Shown in pieces: positions 8,834 to 17,808 of a DNA stretch of 64,000 nt. Source of the DNA: Spirosoma linguale DSM 74 (GTDB lineage Bacteria; Bacteroidota; Bacteroidia; Cytophagales; Spirosomataceae); assembly GCA_000024525.1 (NCBI GenBank), contig CP001769.1:2900001-2964000 (forward strand), read 5' to 3'. A program made the position numbers and the translations under genes. Every line of letters starts with the position of its first letter. Position 1 is the first letter of the stretch. Below the pieces are notes generated by a model. That model was not told the origin of the DNA and made no database searches. It saw nothing but the letters and a program-made list of their open reading frames with translations.

Positions 8834-9306
8834 AGTAGCCGGAATTTTATCAAGGTTAAAAGAGCGTGCCTGATTAGGTGTAAAAGCTGGATGTGATTAT
8901 TGCTGGCAAAAAAACGCAAATAAGGCACCAACTGCAATCCGGCACTCCTCTGTAAGCGAAATCCCAACGGCTGCTGCGCTACCGAAAGAAGCCAGATTAA
9001 CATTGTAATAAAAGAAGAACACCTACTAAGTCTGACATTGCATTAAACTAGCTTCATTGGGAGCGTTCCCAAAAAATGGGAACGCTCCCAATGAAAAATA
9101 CCATTAACAGAGCCACTATATTGCACTATACTTTACAATAATTGTGTCCTGTTAAGATTAGCAATGAAATCAACAGCATCCTACCGCCAAAGCATATCTA
9201 CCCGACCGGATGAATTGCCGAAGTAGCGGGTGCTGGATTAGCCCAACGATGTTCAACTAAAATTGTATTTTTTAACTATAACCCTTTAAACTACCACGCA
9301 CTGCTT
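8834..9306. other. 473-bp gap between trmN6 and PUL1
   Basis: Divergent intergenic region that must carry the PUL1 promoter. It contains a strong inverted repeat (9053-9095). I see no convincing gene: the open frames here lack start context and family features. No good TAnnTTTG box could be placed upstream of susC, so control may be by an ECF sigma factor or a hybrid two-component regulator encoded elsewhere. Confidence 0.6.
9053..9095. repeat. perfect inverted repeat, 19-bp arms, A5 loop
   Basis: Arms 9053-9071 and 9077-9095 are exact reverse complements around AAAAA. It lies in the divergent gap, 220 bases from trmN6 and 212 bases from susC, so unlike most repeats here it is not at a gene end. 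It could be an operator for a dimeric regulator, a hairpin in a long PUL1 leader, or a mobile repeat. Confidence 0.9.
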
Positions 9307-12300
9307 ATGCCATTTTCTACCACTAGTTCAGCCCAGTCAAAAATCGGGTGGCTCGTAGGCCTGCTGCTCGTACTGGAGCTGTCTGCGCTGGCCCAATCGA
9401 ACCGGCCCGTTACGGTCAGCGGTCTGGTTACCTCAGCCGAAAGTAGCCAGGGAATACCCGGCGCCAACGTTATGGTTAAAAACACCCAGCAAGGCACGAC
9501 GACCAACGCCAACGGGGAGTTTACGCTGGCAGCCCCGGCGGGTTCACTTGTGCTGATCGTATCGTCGATTGGCTTCCAGACACAGGAAGTACCGGTTTCG
9601 GGCCAGAGCAAGCTAACCATCGCCCTGCAAGCCGATAATCGTTCATTGAACGAGGTCATCGTTGTCGGCTACGGTACGGTAAAGAAGAGCGACTTAACCG
9701 GCTCGGTTTCATCAGTGAGAGCCGCTGAACTAAAACAAACTCCGATTGCCAACTTCGTTCAGGGTCTTCAGGCCCGGGCTTCGGGGGTGCAGGTTACACA
9801 GAACTCAGGCGCACCGGGGGGCAGCATCAGCGTTCGCATTCGGGGCAATAACTCGATTAGCGGCAGCAGCGAACCGCTCTATGTAGTCGACGGATTCCCC
9901 ATTGCCGGGGGCGACAACCCGGTGGCGGGGGGCGGCAGCGGACTCGGAAATGACAATGGCAACCGGCTCTCGGTGCTTTCTACGTTGAACCCCAACGATA
10001 TTGAGTCGATGGAGGTGCTGAAAGATGCCTCGGCCACCGCTATTTACGGCACGCGTGGGGCCAATGGCGTAGTGTTGATTACGACCAAACGGGGTAAATC
10101 CGGCAAAACCCGCGTGAGCTATGACGGCTATTACGGGCAGCAGCAAATCCGAAAAACGCTGGATGTAATGAACGCCACGCAGTTTGCCAAGTACGAAAAC
10201 GAAATTACCGGTACGCAACTTTATCCCAATCCCGATCAATTAGGGCAGGGTACCGACTGGCAGTCGCTTATTTTCCGCAAAGCCCCTATGCAGAGCCACC
10301 AGCTATCCGTATCGGGCGGCAACGAACGCTCGCAGTTCGCGCTGTCGATGAATTATTTCGATCAGGACGGGATCATCATTAACTCCAACTTCAAGCGGGG
10401 ATCGGTGCGGGTCAATCTGGATAATACGATCAGTAAAAACCTTAAAATAGGCACGAGCCTGACCTATACCTACTCCGTCAACAATGGAGCCATTACCGCC
10501 ACGCTGGGCGATGGTGGTCCGGCGGGGGGAATTATTTTGTCGGCACTTACGGCTCCGCCCGTCTTTTCCCCCTACAATGCCGACGGTTCACCGACTATTT
10601 TCACAAACCGCTACCTGGACCTCAACAACCCCGTTGCGCTGGCTACGGAGGTGATGAACCGGAACACAACCCGCCGTTTTCTGGGTAACATCTTTGCCGA
10701 CTGGACCATTACCAATGGCTTAACTTACCGGGCTTCGTTTGGGGGCGATCTCGTTACGGACACCCGCGACTCATACGTTACCCGCAACATCCGGGCGGGT
10801 TCGCAGGTGAACGGCATTGGCGGAAAAGGGAATGCCAACACCAATACGGTACTGCACGAGAGTCTGCTGAATTACCATCGGCTGTTTGGTGTGCATGATG
10901 TAAACGTGACCGGCGTGTTTTCGACCCAGGGGCAGCTACAAACTGCCGATGCCATGACCGGTCAGCAATTTCCCAACGACCTTGTGCTGAACAATAACCT
11001 CTCGCAGGCATCCATTTTAACCATTGCCAGCAACAAACAGGCGTGGCGTTTAGACTCGTACACGGGGCGGATCAACTACAATTACAAAAGCAAATACCTG
11101 CTCACGCTGACGGGCCGGGTAGATGGCTCAAGCCGGTTTGGCGATAATAACAAGTACGGATTTTTCCCCTCGGTAGCGGGGGCATGGCGAGTATCGGAAG
11201 AAGGATTCATGCAGGGGCAGCAGGTGTTGAGCGACCTGAAACTCCGGGCCAGTTATGGCATAACGGGCAACGCCGATATTCCACTCTACAACTCTTTATC
11301 GCGACTCAACTCGGTTGGAAATTACAACTTCAATAACGTGCGTACCATCGGTATTGCCGCAGCCAACATCAGCAATCCCGACCTGAAATGGGAGAAAAGT
11401 GCACAGGCCGATATTGGCCTGGATTTCGGCTTGCTCAACAACCGGATTCAGGTAACAGCCGATGTGTATTACAAAAAAACGACCGATCTGCTGCTGTCGC
11501 GTACCATTCCACTCTCGTCGGGTTTCGGGTCGGTATTCGGCAACTTTGGTTCGGTCGAGAACCGTGGCATCGAAGTAACCGTCAATGCGGGCGTACTGAA
11601 TGGTCCGCTGAAGTGGGATATTAACGGCAACATCTCGGCCAATCGCAACAAGCTCACGCTCATCGACGGGACCCGTACCGAAATCATTCCCGGTGGTGGC
11701 GATGCCTCTATTGGTGCTTTTACCAACAACAGCATCCTGCGGGTAGGTGCGCCCATCGGCTCGTTCTATGGCTATGTGTTCGATGGCATTTACCAAACCG
11801 GCGACAACATCCCGACGGGGCGTATTCCGGGCAACATCCGGTATCGTGATCTGAATGGCGACGGGGTCATTTCGGGAGCGGATCAGACCATTATCGGTAA
11901 CCCGAACCCGAGCTATATTTTCGGAATCAACAACACCCTGAAGTACAAAGGCTTCGACTTAAGCTTATTCGTGCAGGGTGTACAGGGCAACCAGATCTTT
12001 GCCGTTTCGAGAGTCCGGCTGGAAGCCGGGGCGGGTGCCATCAATCAGTATGCCACCTACGTAAACCGCTGGACATCCACCAATCCATCGAACCAGTACC
12101 TGAAAGCCTCGACGGGGCAGCGGGTAAACCAGTCGGACATTCACATCGAAGATGGTTCGTTTGTCCGCTTCAAGAACATAACCCTCGGTTACACGATTCC
12201 TGCCGCTGGCAAACTGGCCTGGCTGGCGAATTCGCGGGTGTATGTGAGTGCCAACAATTTTGCTACCCTGACCAACTATTCGGGCTATGATCCGGAGGTG

Positions 12301-12396
12301 AACACCGCAGGGCAGAACAACCTCAACCTGGGTGTAGACAACATCGGATTCCCCGTATCCAAGTCGTTCATTGCCGGTCTTCAACTCAACTTCTAA
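9307..12396 (+). CDS. SusC/RagA-type TonB-linked outer membrane transporter (PUL1)
   Basis: Outer-membrane channel that imports oligosaccharides using TonB energy, with its SusD partner as lid. Of 1029 residues, a signal peptide covers about 1-32 (ending ELSALAQ), a carboxypeptidase-regulatory-like domain about 36-110, then the TonB-box region VVGYGTVKKSDLTGSV, the plug with VDGFPI, NPNDIESMEVLKDASA and IYGTRGANGVV, and a 22-strand barrel ending in Phe (GLQLNF). Susd follows after 18 bases. It opens the PUL1 gene run. The transported glycan is not known; the downstream enzymes are the best guide. Confidence 0.95.
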   Translation: MPFSTTSSAQSKIGWLVGLLLVLELSALAQSNRPVTVSGLVTSAESSQGIPGANVMVKNTQQGTTTNANGEFTLAAPAGSLVLIVSSIGFQTQEVPVSGQSKLTIALQADNRSLNEVIVVGYGTVKKSDLTGSVSSVRAAELKQTPIANFVQGLQARASGVQVTQNSGAPGGSISVRIRGNNSISGSSEPLYVVDGFPIAGGDNPVAGGGSGLGNDNGNRLSVLSTLNPNDIESMEVLKDASATAIYGTRGANGVVLITTKRGKSGKTRVSYDGYYGQQQIRKTLDVMNATQFAKYENEITGTQLYPNPDQLGQGTDWQSLIFRKAPMQSHQLSVSGGNERSQFALSMNYFDQDGIIINSNFKRGSVRVNLDNTISKNLKIGTSLTYTYSVNNGAITATLGDGGPAGGIILSALTAPPVFSPYNADGSPTIFTNRYLDLNNPVALATEVMNRNTTRRFLGNIFADWTITNGLTYRASFGGDLVTDTRDSYVTRNIRAGSQVNGIGGKGNANTNTVLHESLLNYHRLFGVHDVNVTGVFSTQGQLQTADAMTGQQFPNDLVLNNNLSQASILTIASNKQAWRLDSYTGRINYNYKSKYLLTLTGRVDGSSRFGDNNKYGFFPSVAGAWRVSEEGFMQGQQVLSDLKLRASYGITGNADIPLYNSLSRLNSVGNYNFNNVRTIGIAAANISNPDLKWEKSAQADIGLDFGLLNNRIQVTADVYYKKTTDLLLSRTIPLSSGFGSVFGNFGSVENRGIEVTVNAGVLNGPLKWDINGNISANRNKLTLIDGTRTEIIPGGGDASIGAFTNNSILRVGAPIGSFYGYVFDGIYQTGDNIPTGRIPGNIRYRDLNGDGVISGADQTIIGNPNPSYIFGINNTLKYKGFDLSLFVQGVQGNQIFAVSRVRLEAGAGAINQYATYVNRWTSTNPSNQYLKASTGQRVNQSDIHIEDGSFVRFKNITLGYTIPAAGKLAWLANSRVYVSANNFATLTNYSGYDPEVNTAGQNNLNLGVDNIGFPVSKSFIAGLQLNF

Positions 12397-12414
12397 CCGT
12401 AGCCAACACCGATC

Positions 12415-13857
12415 ATGAAATTTACCCGTATCTGTTCATTCCTGGGACTAACCTTTTTACTGGCGCAGCTGAGCGCGTGTCAGTTAACCGAAACGCCCTA
12501 CTCTTTCGTTTCACCCCAACAGTTTTATACATCGGCTTCCGATGCCGAAGCGGCCCTCACGGCTGCCTATACCCCCGTTACCGATCTCTATGGCCGGGTG
12601 GGTACACAGTTGCCCGACTACTCCGCCGATCAGTCGTTTCCAAGGGCCGTCGTTGGCCGCGATCAACTGACGGTGTTCTCCTACGATGCCACGATGGACC
12701 TGATTGGCGGGTACTGGCAGCATTGCTTCAACGGGATTAACCGGGCCAATCAGGTACTCGACAATGTCCCGAAGATTGCGATGGACGATACCCGAAAGAA
12801 GCAGATTCTGGCTGAAGCGTATTTTCTGCGCGGACTGTACTACTTCCACCTCGTTAAAACCTTTGGCGAAGTCCCAATCAAGCAGACTAGTACCAAAGAT
12901 ATAGCGTCGACGGAAGCCGCCAAAAGCAAAGTTGAGGAGGTGTATGCCCTTATTTTCAAGGATTTCGAACAGGCGATAAAAGACCTGCCCGCTACGCCGA
13001 AAGACCGGGGCCGGGCGGCAATCGGGGCGGCTCAGGGCCTGCTGGCGAAAGCGTACCTGTATGCCGGAAACTGGGCGAAAGCTGTCGAAAACGCCCAAGC
13101 CGTTATTCAATCGAACCGATATAGTCTAATGCCCAACGTGCTGGACCTATACAATCCACTTAAAGAGGACGCAGCTCGGACAGAGCAGATTTTTGCGGCT
13201 GAATTTTCGGCCCTGAGTGGCTTGAATAGCTCTGATCTGGTGGGCTTCTATGCCCCGGCCAACTCGCCACCGGTCTTCTCGAAAGCAGCCTTCGGATCAG
13301 CCTTCGGCTATATGTCGTTCTACAATTCGTTCAATCCGGTCGATAAACGTCGGCAACTGCTCGATACGGCCTACGTAAATTCGGCCGGCAAGCTGATTGG
13401 TCAGGCCGATGTTACATTGAAAGACCGGGTTATTATCAAGAAGTTCCTGGACCCCAACTCCAACGGAGCCAACGGCGAAAACAACTTCCCGATTCTCAGA
13501 CTGGCCGACGTATACCTCATTGCGGCCGAGGCCGAAGCGCGGCAAAATGGCCCGACAGCCATCGCCTATGCCGCCATCAACACCGTTCGTCGGCGGGCGG
13601 GCATTCCCGACCTGACGCCGGGCCTGAGCAAGGATGCCTTTATCGAAGCCGTATTGCAGGAACGTTCGTGGGAACTGTTTGTCGAGGCCGACCGCTGGTA
13701 CGACCTCACCCGAACGGGCAAATTCAAAATGGTAGCCAATGTGCTGAACTCGTATTATCCATCGAGGCCGGTCCAGGACAAGCATCGATTCTTTCCCATC
13801 CCGAACGTCGAAGTGCTGACCAACTCGAAACTGGAACAAAATCCAGCCTGGAAATAA
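12415..13857 (+). CDS. RagB/SusD family glycan-binding lipoprotein (PUL1)
   Basis: Surface lipoprotein that caps the SusC channel and binds glycan. A lipoprotein signal ends at LSAC with Cys22 as the lipidated residue. The fold is tetratricopeptide-like: AYFLRGLYYFHLVKTFGEVP is the typical first SusD helix motif, and the C-terminal RSWELFVEADRWYDLTRTG is the usual second signature. Length 480 is normal. It sits 18 bases after susC, so the two are almost surely one transcript and one complex. Confidence 0.95.
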   Translation: MKFTRICSFLGLTFLLAQLSACQLTETPYSFVSPQQFYTSASDAEAALTAAYTPVTDLYGRVGTQLPDYSADQSFPRAVVGRDQLTVFSYDATMDLIGGYWQHCFNGINRANQVLDNVPKIAMDDTRKKQILAEAYFLRGLYYFHLVKTFGEVPIKQTSTKDIASTEAAKSKVEEVYALIFKDFEQAIKDLPATPKDRGRAAIGAAQGLLAKAYLYAGNWAKAVENAQAVIQSNRYSLMPNVLDLYNPLKEDAARTEQIFAAEFSALSGLNSSDLVGFYAPANSPPVFSKAAFGSAFGYMSFYNSFNPVDKRRQLLDTAYVNSAGKLIGQADVTLKDRVIIKKFLDPNSNGANGENNFPILRLADVYLIAAEAEARQNGPTAIAYAAINTVRRRAGIPDLTPGLSKDAFIEAVLQERSWELFVEADRWYDLTRTGKFKMVANVLNSYYPSRPVQDKHRFFPIPNVEVLTNSKLEQNPAWK

Positions 13858-13893
13858 CCGAATGTGCCCTACTCTATCACCTTGTTGTCAACT

Positions 13894-15027
13894 ATGACAG
13901 ATCGACGCACATTTCTGGCTTCTGCCGCCGGGTTGTTCCTGACGAGCTCCGCTATGGGGTCGCCATGGAACAACCCGACCGGCAACGGGTCCGATACCCT
14001 CGACCTTAATGCGCTGATGCAGCCCATACAGCCCCGTTCAATACTGCGTGACCCCGATTGGTATATCTGGGGGGGCGGTATGGTACGAACACCCGACGGC
14101 ATTTGTCATATGCTGTTTGCCCGCTGGCCACGTAAAGAAGGGTACAATGCCTGGGTGACACACTCCGAAATTGCCCACGCCACCAGCAACGACCCACTTG
14201 GCCCCTGGACCGTGACCGGACCGGTTTTTGAGCGCCGACCCGGTTTCTGGGATGCGGATAACCTGCACAACCCGCTGATTCAGGAGTTCGACGGTAAGTA
14301 TTACCTCTATTATTCGGGCAATTTTGGACCCCGCGACGGCACCAGAGACGGCTGGTGGATTCACCGCAACAACCAGCGGCTGGGGGTAGCCGTTGCCGAC
14401 CATCCGGCTGGACCCTGGAAACGCTTCGACAAGCCCCTGCTCGACAGAACCACCGGCTCTTTCGATGGACTGCTGGTCAATAGCCCCACCGTAGCCCGCA
14501 ACCGGGCCGGGCACTATGTAATGGTTTACAAAGGCGTGAGCGAGGGACCTATGCCGTTTGGCGGAAAAGTCAGAATGGGACTGGCTACGGCAACAAACCC
14601 GCTGGGGCCCTGGAAAAAAGAAAACATCACCCTCTTCGATCATCCGACGGAGCAATTTCCAACCGATGATAACTTCATCTGGTATCAGCCAACCAGGAAC
14701 GGTGAGGGCCGCTTTTATGCCATCGTGAAAGACTACCGGGGCTTTTACACCAAACAGGCCCGTCCGGGTTCAGTAGAAAAGGAATCACTGGTACTATTTA
14801 CGTCTAAAACCGGACGCGACTGGACATTGGCTGCGCATCCCTTTGTGTCGGATTTTCACCTGCGCTGGGCCAACGGGTCTGTCAGCGACCGGCTCCACCG
14901 GCTCGATCAGCCACAGGTCTGGCTCGAAAACGGCAAACCGTCGGTGCTGTTTCTGGCGGTGAAAGCGAAGGATGATGCCGATGATTCAGACTTGTCGTAC
15001 AATATTCAAATCAAGTTAAAGGCTTAA
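13894..15027 (+). CDS. Tat-exported GH43-like five-bladed beta-propeller enzyme
   Basis: Likely glycoside hydrolase of the GH43/GH32/GH68/GH117/GH130 fold superfamily. The chosen start (13894) gives MTDRRTFLASAAGLFL, with a twin-arginine-like RRTFL motif; 377 residues follow. Repeated blade signatures are visible: WYIWGGGM, FWDADNLHNPLI, YLYYSG, TSNDPLGPW, NSPTVARNRAGHYVMVYKG and WYQPTRNGEG. An acidic residue at the start of blades (DPDW, FWDADN) could be the catalytic base, but the family number cannot be fixed by eye. It is 36 bases after susD, so probably co-transcribed. A longer reading from 13864 would bury the Tat motif and is rejected. Confidence 0.75.
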   Translation: MTDRRTFLASAAGLFLTSSAMGSPWNNPTGNGSDTLDLNALMQPIQPRSILRDPDWYIWGGGMVRTPDGICHMLFARWPRKEGYNAWVTHSEIAHATSNDPLGPWTVTGPVFERRPGFWDADNLHNPLIQEFDGKYYLYYSGNFGPRDGTRDGWWIHRNNQRLGVAVADHPAGPWKRFDKPLLDRTTGSFDGLLVNSPTVARNRAGHYVMVYKGVSEGPMPFGGKVRMGLATATNPLGPWKKENITLFDHPTEQFPTDDNFIWYQPTRNGEGRFYAIVKDYRGFYTKQARPGSVEKESLVLFTSKTGRDWTLAAHPFVSDFHLRWANGSVSDRLHRLDQPQVWLENGKPSVLFLAVKAKDDADDSDLSYNIQIKLKA

Positions 15028-15081
15028 TTTTCAAGATTTACAATACCTCAAACTGAAGCATAACCCGGCCTGGCAGTAACT

Positions 15082-15154
15082 GTACCCATGGGCTTTAGCC
15101 CGTGTTCTCTTTAGTACTATTTACTACAAAACACGGACTGAAGTCCGTGGGTAC
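15082..15154. repeat. REP-like paired hairpin element
   Basis: Arms 15082-15106 and 15130-15154 pair over 25 bases with four mismatches, all transitions. Each arm is itself a small hairpin: 15132-15149 has perfect 8-base arms around GA, and 15087-15104 has the same layout with one mismatch. This is the appearance of bacterial REP/BIME elements. It fills the gap between the GH43-like gene and the next PUL1 gene. Confidence 0.8.
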
Positions 15155-15172
15155 GATTAAACCACTCACTCA

Positions 15173-17746
15173 ATGCGTTTTATCTGGAAAATATCACTTT
15201 TAAGTATCGGCTGGCTCACGGTGCGGGCACAATCGAACCCGCCCCTGTCGCTGGCGAACGAGCGCGTCAGGATCAGCTGGAAAAATACGCCAACGGGCTG
15301 GGCCATTGGTCAGGTGACCGTGCGAAAAGGCGCGAACTGGGTAAGCCTGTCGACGCCATCCGGCGAGAATACGCTGCTGTATGCCGCCGAGAAGCCTTCC
15401 GATAAGCCCGATACAACCTTCAGGGATATTACGGGACAGCCTTTTCCTTCCGAACGATACCATTACCAGCAGAAACAGTGGGCCGAAAGCACCAATCCGG
15501 TGTCGCTGAACAAGGCAGGTAAGGCGCTGCATTTTTTTCCGAAAGAAGCGAAACAAATTAGTTCGAACAGCCTGTCCTTTCAGCACCAGACAGAAGCGGC
15601 TACGGTCAGTACGGTCTGGTCATTCGATCCCAAATTCCCGTCGGACATTGTTGTGAAACAGACCGTCACCGCCAAAAAACCGGGGTATTTCTCGCTGGCA
15701 AGCCCAACGCTATTTAGTGTGTCAACGCAAAATCTGGCCTGGGCAACCATTCCGGGCTATTTTCAGGGCAATAAACTCCAGCCGAACTTCGCGCTGGCCT
15801 ACGCCTACGGGCATGGCATTCCAACCCTACCGGCCGTTTACCGGGAGCGCTGCGCCAGTACCCTTTGCCCAATGGTGACCACGAAAAACGGCGTTACCAT
15901 TTCGGTTATTCCGGAACCGGGCCTATCGCGGGACCCCTGGGCCGTGGATAAAAGCACCCAGATCGACTGGGAAATCGGCTTGTCGCACATGAACCGTAAG
16001 GCGCAGCTTTCACCAACGCTCTATTACCCGGTTCTGGGTGAGCCAAAATCCAGCCTCCAAACCGGCGAAAGCATCAGTTATTCGTTTCGATACAGCCTGA
16101 CGGATGGCGACTGGTTCAAAGCCCTCAACCACGCCGTGTACGACATCTATCAATTCAGGGAAACGCTGGCGCTACGGCAGTCTACCCAGTCGCTGACGGA
16201 TCGTATTCAGAAGATGCACCACTACCTCACCGACCCCAAAACGTCGCTGTGGAATATCGAGGAGTTTGACGGCAAAAAACTGGGTGCCCAGTCGTACCTG
16301 GGTGGCGTTGTCGGCTCCGACAAAGACGCCATGAAAAACTCCGACTACGGTGCCATGTGGATGCTCGCCAACGCCACCCACGACCCGCTCCTGACCGAAA
16401 ACGTGCTTCCCTACGCCGAAAACTTCAAGCTGGCCCAGCAGGAAACCGGCAACAGTTTCTTCAAAGGCGCGCCCGAAGGACAGTATTATCTGGCAAAGTC
16501 GAAGAAGTTCGTGGAGGAGTGGGGCTCCGTCGTGGAGCCGATTGGCCTGACGTATTACACCATGCTCGACATGGGCAACATGCTCCTCTTCGACCCGGCC
16601 AATACCGAACTCAAAGAACGGCTTCGAATGGGCGCCGACCGATTGCTGACCTGGCAGAAACCCGATGGACACTGGGCGGTGGCCTACGACCGGAACACCG
16701 AACAGGAGATTTTTACCGATATTCAGGATGTGCGCCCCACGTTCTACGGCCTGATTGTGGCTTACCGAATCCTGAAAGACCCGAAATACCTGGCTGCCGC
16801 CCGAAAAGGGGCCGACTGGTTCATCAAAAACGCGGTCGAGACGGGGAGTTTTCTGGGTGTATGTGGCGATGCGCGCTACGCGCCCGATTTCGCAACGGGC
16901 CAGTCGGCGCAGGCATTGCTGGATTTGTACGACCTGACGAACGACACCCGTTACCAGCGGGCGGCCATTACGGCGGCTAAAATCTACACGACCTCAATCT
17001 ACACCCACCCCATTGCCAGCCACAAACCGAAAACGGCCAACGGGATTCCGCGAGAAGATTGGGAAATCAGCCAGACGGGCTTAAGCTTTGAGCATGGCGG
17101 CATTTTCGGCTCGGCCACGCGGCTGGGACCCATTCAGTTGTGCAGCCACGCGGGTTTGTTCATTCGCATGTATCAACTCACGAAAGAGCCCATTTTTGCG
17201 GATATGGCCCGAGCGGGAGCTATCGGCCGGGACGCGTTTGTCGACCCGAAAACGAGTGTGGCGTCGTATTACTGGGAACGGATGAACAAAGGCTCGGGGC
17301 CGTATCCGCACCACGCCTGGTGGCAGATTGGCTGGCTCACCGATTACCTGATGGCCGAAGCCGAACTCCGCTCGGCGGGGAAAGTGACGTTTCCGCGTGG
17401 GTTCGTTACGCCTAAAGTTGGTCCGCACCAGACGTACGGTTTTAGTGCTGGGTCTGTGTATGGCAAACCCGCCACGCTGCTTGTTCAGGAAGGGCTGGTG
17501 CAGCCCGACAGCCCGGTTATCGACTACATCCTGGCCCGCTCCGTCGACCAGAAAAAGCTGTATATCGTTTTGCAGAACAATCGGGCGCAGGCCACGAAGA
17601 CAACGGTAAAACTAAACCCGGCCGTCATTCAGAAAACCATCGCCAATGCCCGCTGGCTACCGACGAATCAGGCTGTTCCTTCGGGCGACATCACGCTGGA
17701 TTTGCCGGGTTTCGGGCAGCAGGTATTGGAAGTGGAGTGGCGTTGA
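15173..17746 (+). CDS. secreted protein with alpha/alpha-toroid-like region, probable glycan-active enzyme
   Basis: 857 residues with a signal peptide (about 1-20, ending LTVRAQS). The first 300 residues are beta-rich and could be a galactose-mutarotase-like or super-sandwich domain. From about 340 to 730 it looks helical with repeated WxxxxDGxW and toroid-type segments (WQKPDGHW, PTFYGLIVAYRIL, TGQSAQALLDLYDLT, YWERMNKGSGPYPHHAWWQIGW), reminiscent of alpha/alpha-toroid glycosidases and lyases. A small beta domain (about 760-857) closes it, as in many such enzymes. I do not recognise an assigned CAZy family. Its place in PUL1 between the GH43-like gene and a sugar symporter supports a role in glycan breakdown. 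Confidence 0.6.
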   Translation: MRFIWKISLLSIGWLTVRAQSNPPLSLANERVRISWKNTPTGWAIGQVTVRKGANWVSLSTPSGENTLLYAAEKPSDKPDTTFRDITGQPFPSERYHYQQKQWAESTNPVSLNKAGKALHFFPKEAKQISSNSLSFQHQTEAATVSTVWSFDPKFPSDIVVKQTVTAKKPGYFSLASPTLFSVSTQNLAWATIPGYFQGNKLQPNFALAYAYGHGIPTLPAVYRERCASTLCPMVTTKNGVTISVIPEPGLSRDPWAVDKSTQIDWEIGLSHMNRKAQLSPTLYYPVLGEPKSSLQTGESISYSFRYSLTDGDWFKALNHAVYDIYQFRETLALRQSTQSLTDRIQKMHHYLTDPKTSLWNIEEFDGKKLGAQSYLGGVVGSDKDAMKNSDYGAMWMLANATHDPLLTENVLPYAENFKLAQQETGNSFFKGAPEGQYYLAKSKKFVEEWGSVVEPIGLTYYTMLDMGNMLLFDPANTELKERLRMGADRLLTWQKPDGHWAVAYDRNTEQEIFTDIQDVRPTFYGLIVAYRILKDPKYLAAARKGADWFIKNAVETGSFLGVCGDARYAPDFATGQSAQALLDLYDLTNDTRYQRAAITAAKIYTTSIYTHPIASHKPKTANGIPREDWEISQTGLSFEHGGIFGSATRLGPIQLCSHAGLFIRMYQLTKEPIFADMARAGAIGRDAFVDPKTSVASYYWERMNKGSGPYPHHAWWQIGWLTDYLMAEAELRSAGKVTFPRGFVTPKVGPHQTYGFSAGSVYGKPATLLVQEGLVQPDSPVIDYILARSVDQKKLYIVLQNNRAQATKTTVKLNPAVIQKTIANARWLPTNQAVPSGDITLDLPGFGQQVLEVEWR

Positions 17747-17752
17747 TTGTAT

Positions 17753-17773
17753 CAGACAGCATCCTGCTGTCTG
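17753..17773. repeat. short REP-like hairpin
   Basis: Arms 17753-17761 and 17765-17773 (9 bp, exact) with loop TCC, six bases after the stop of the toroid-like gene and 36 bases before the symporter. It may attenuate transcription into the symporter or stabilise the upstream mRNA. No T-run follows. Confidence 0.75.
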
Positions 17774-17808
17774 GCCGTCAGGCAAGGATTACATTTCGAA
17801 CATAAGTT

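Noticed and set aside
8785..9003. Short open frame upstream of trmN6 on the minus strand
   Set aside because: Overlaps the start of trmN6 and has no recognisable domain or signal.
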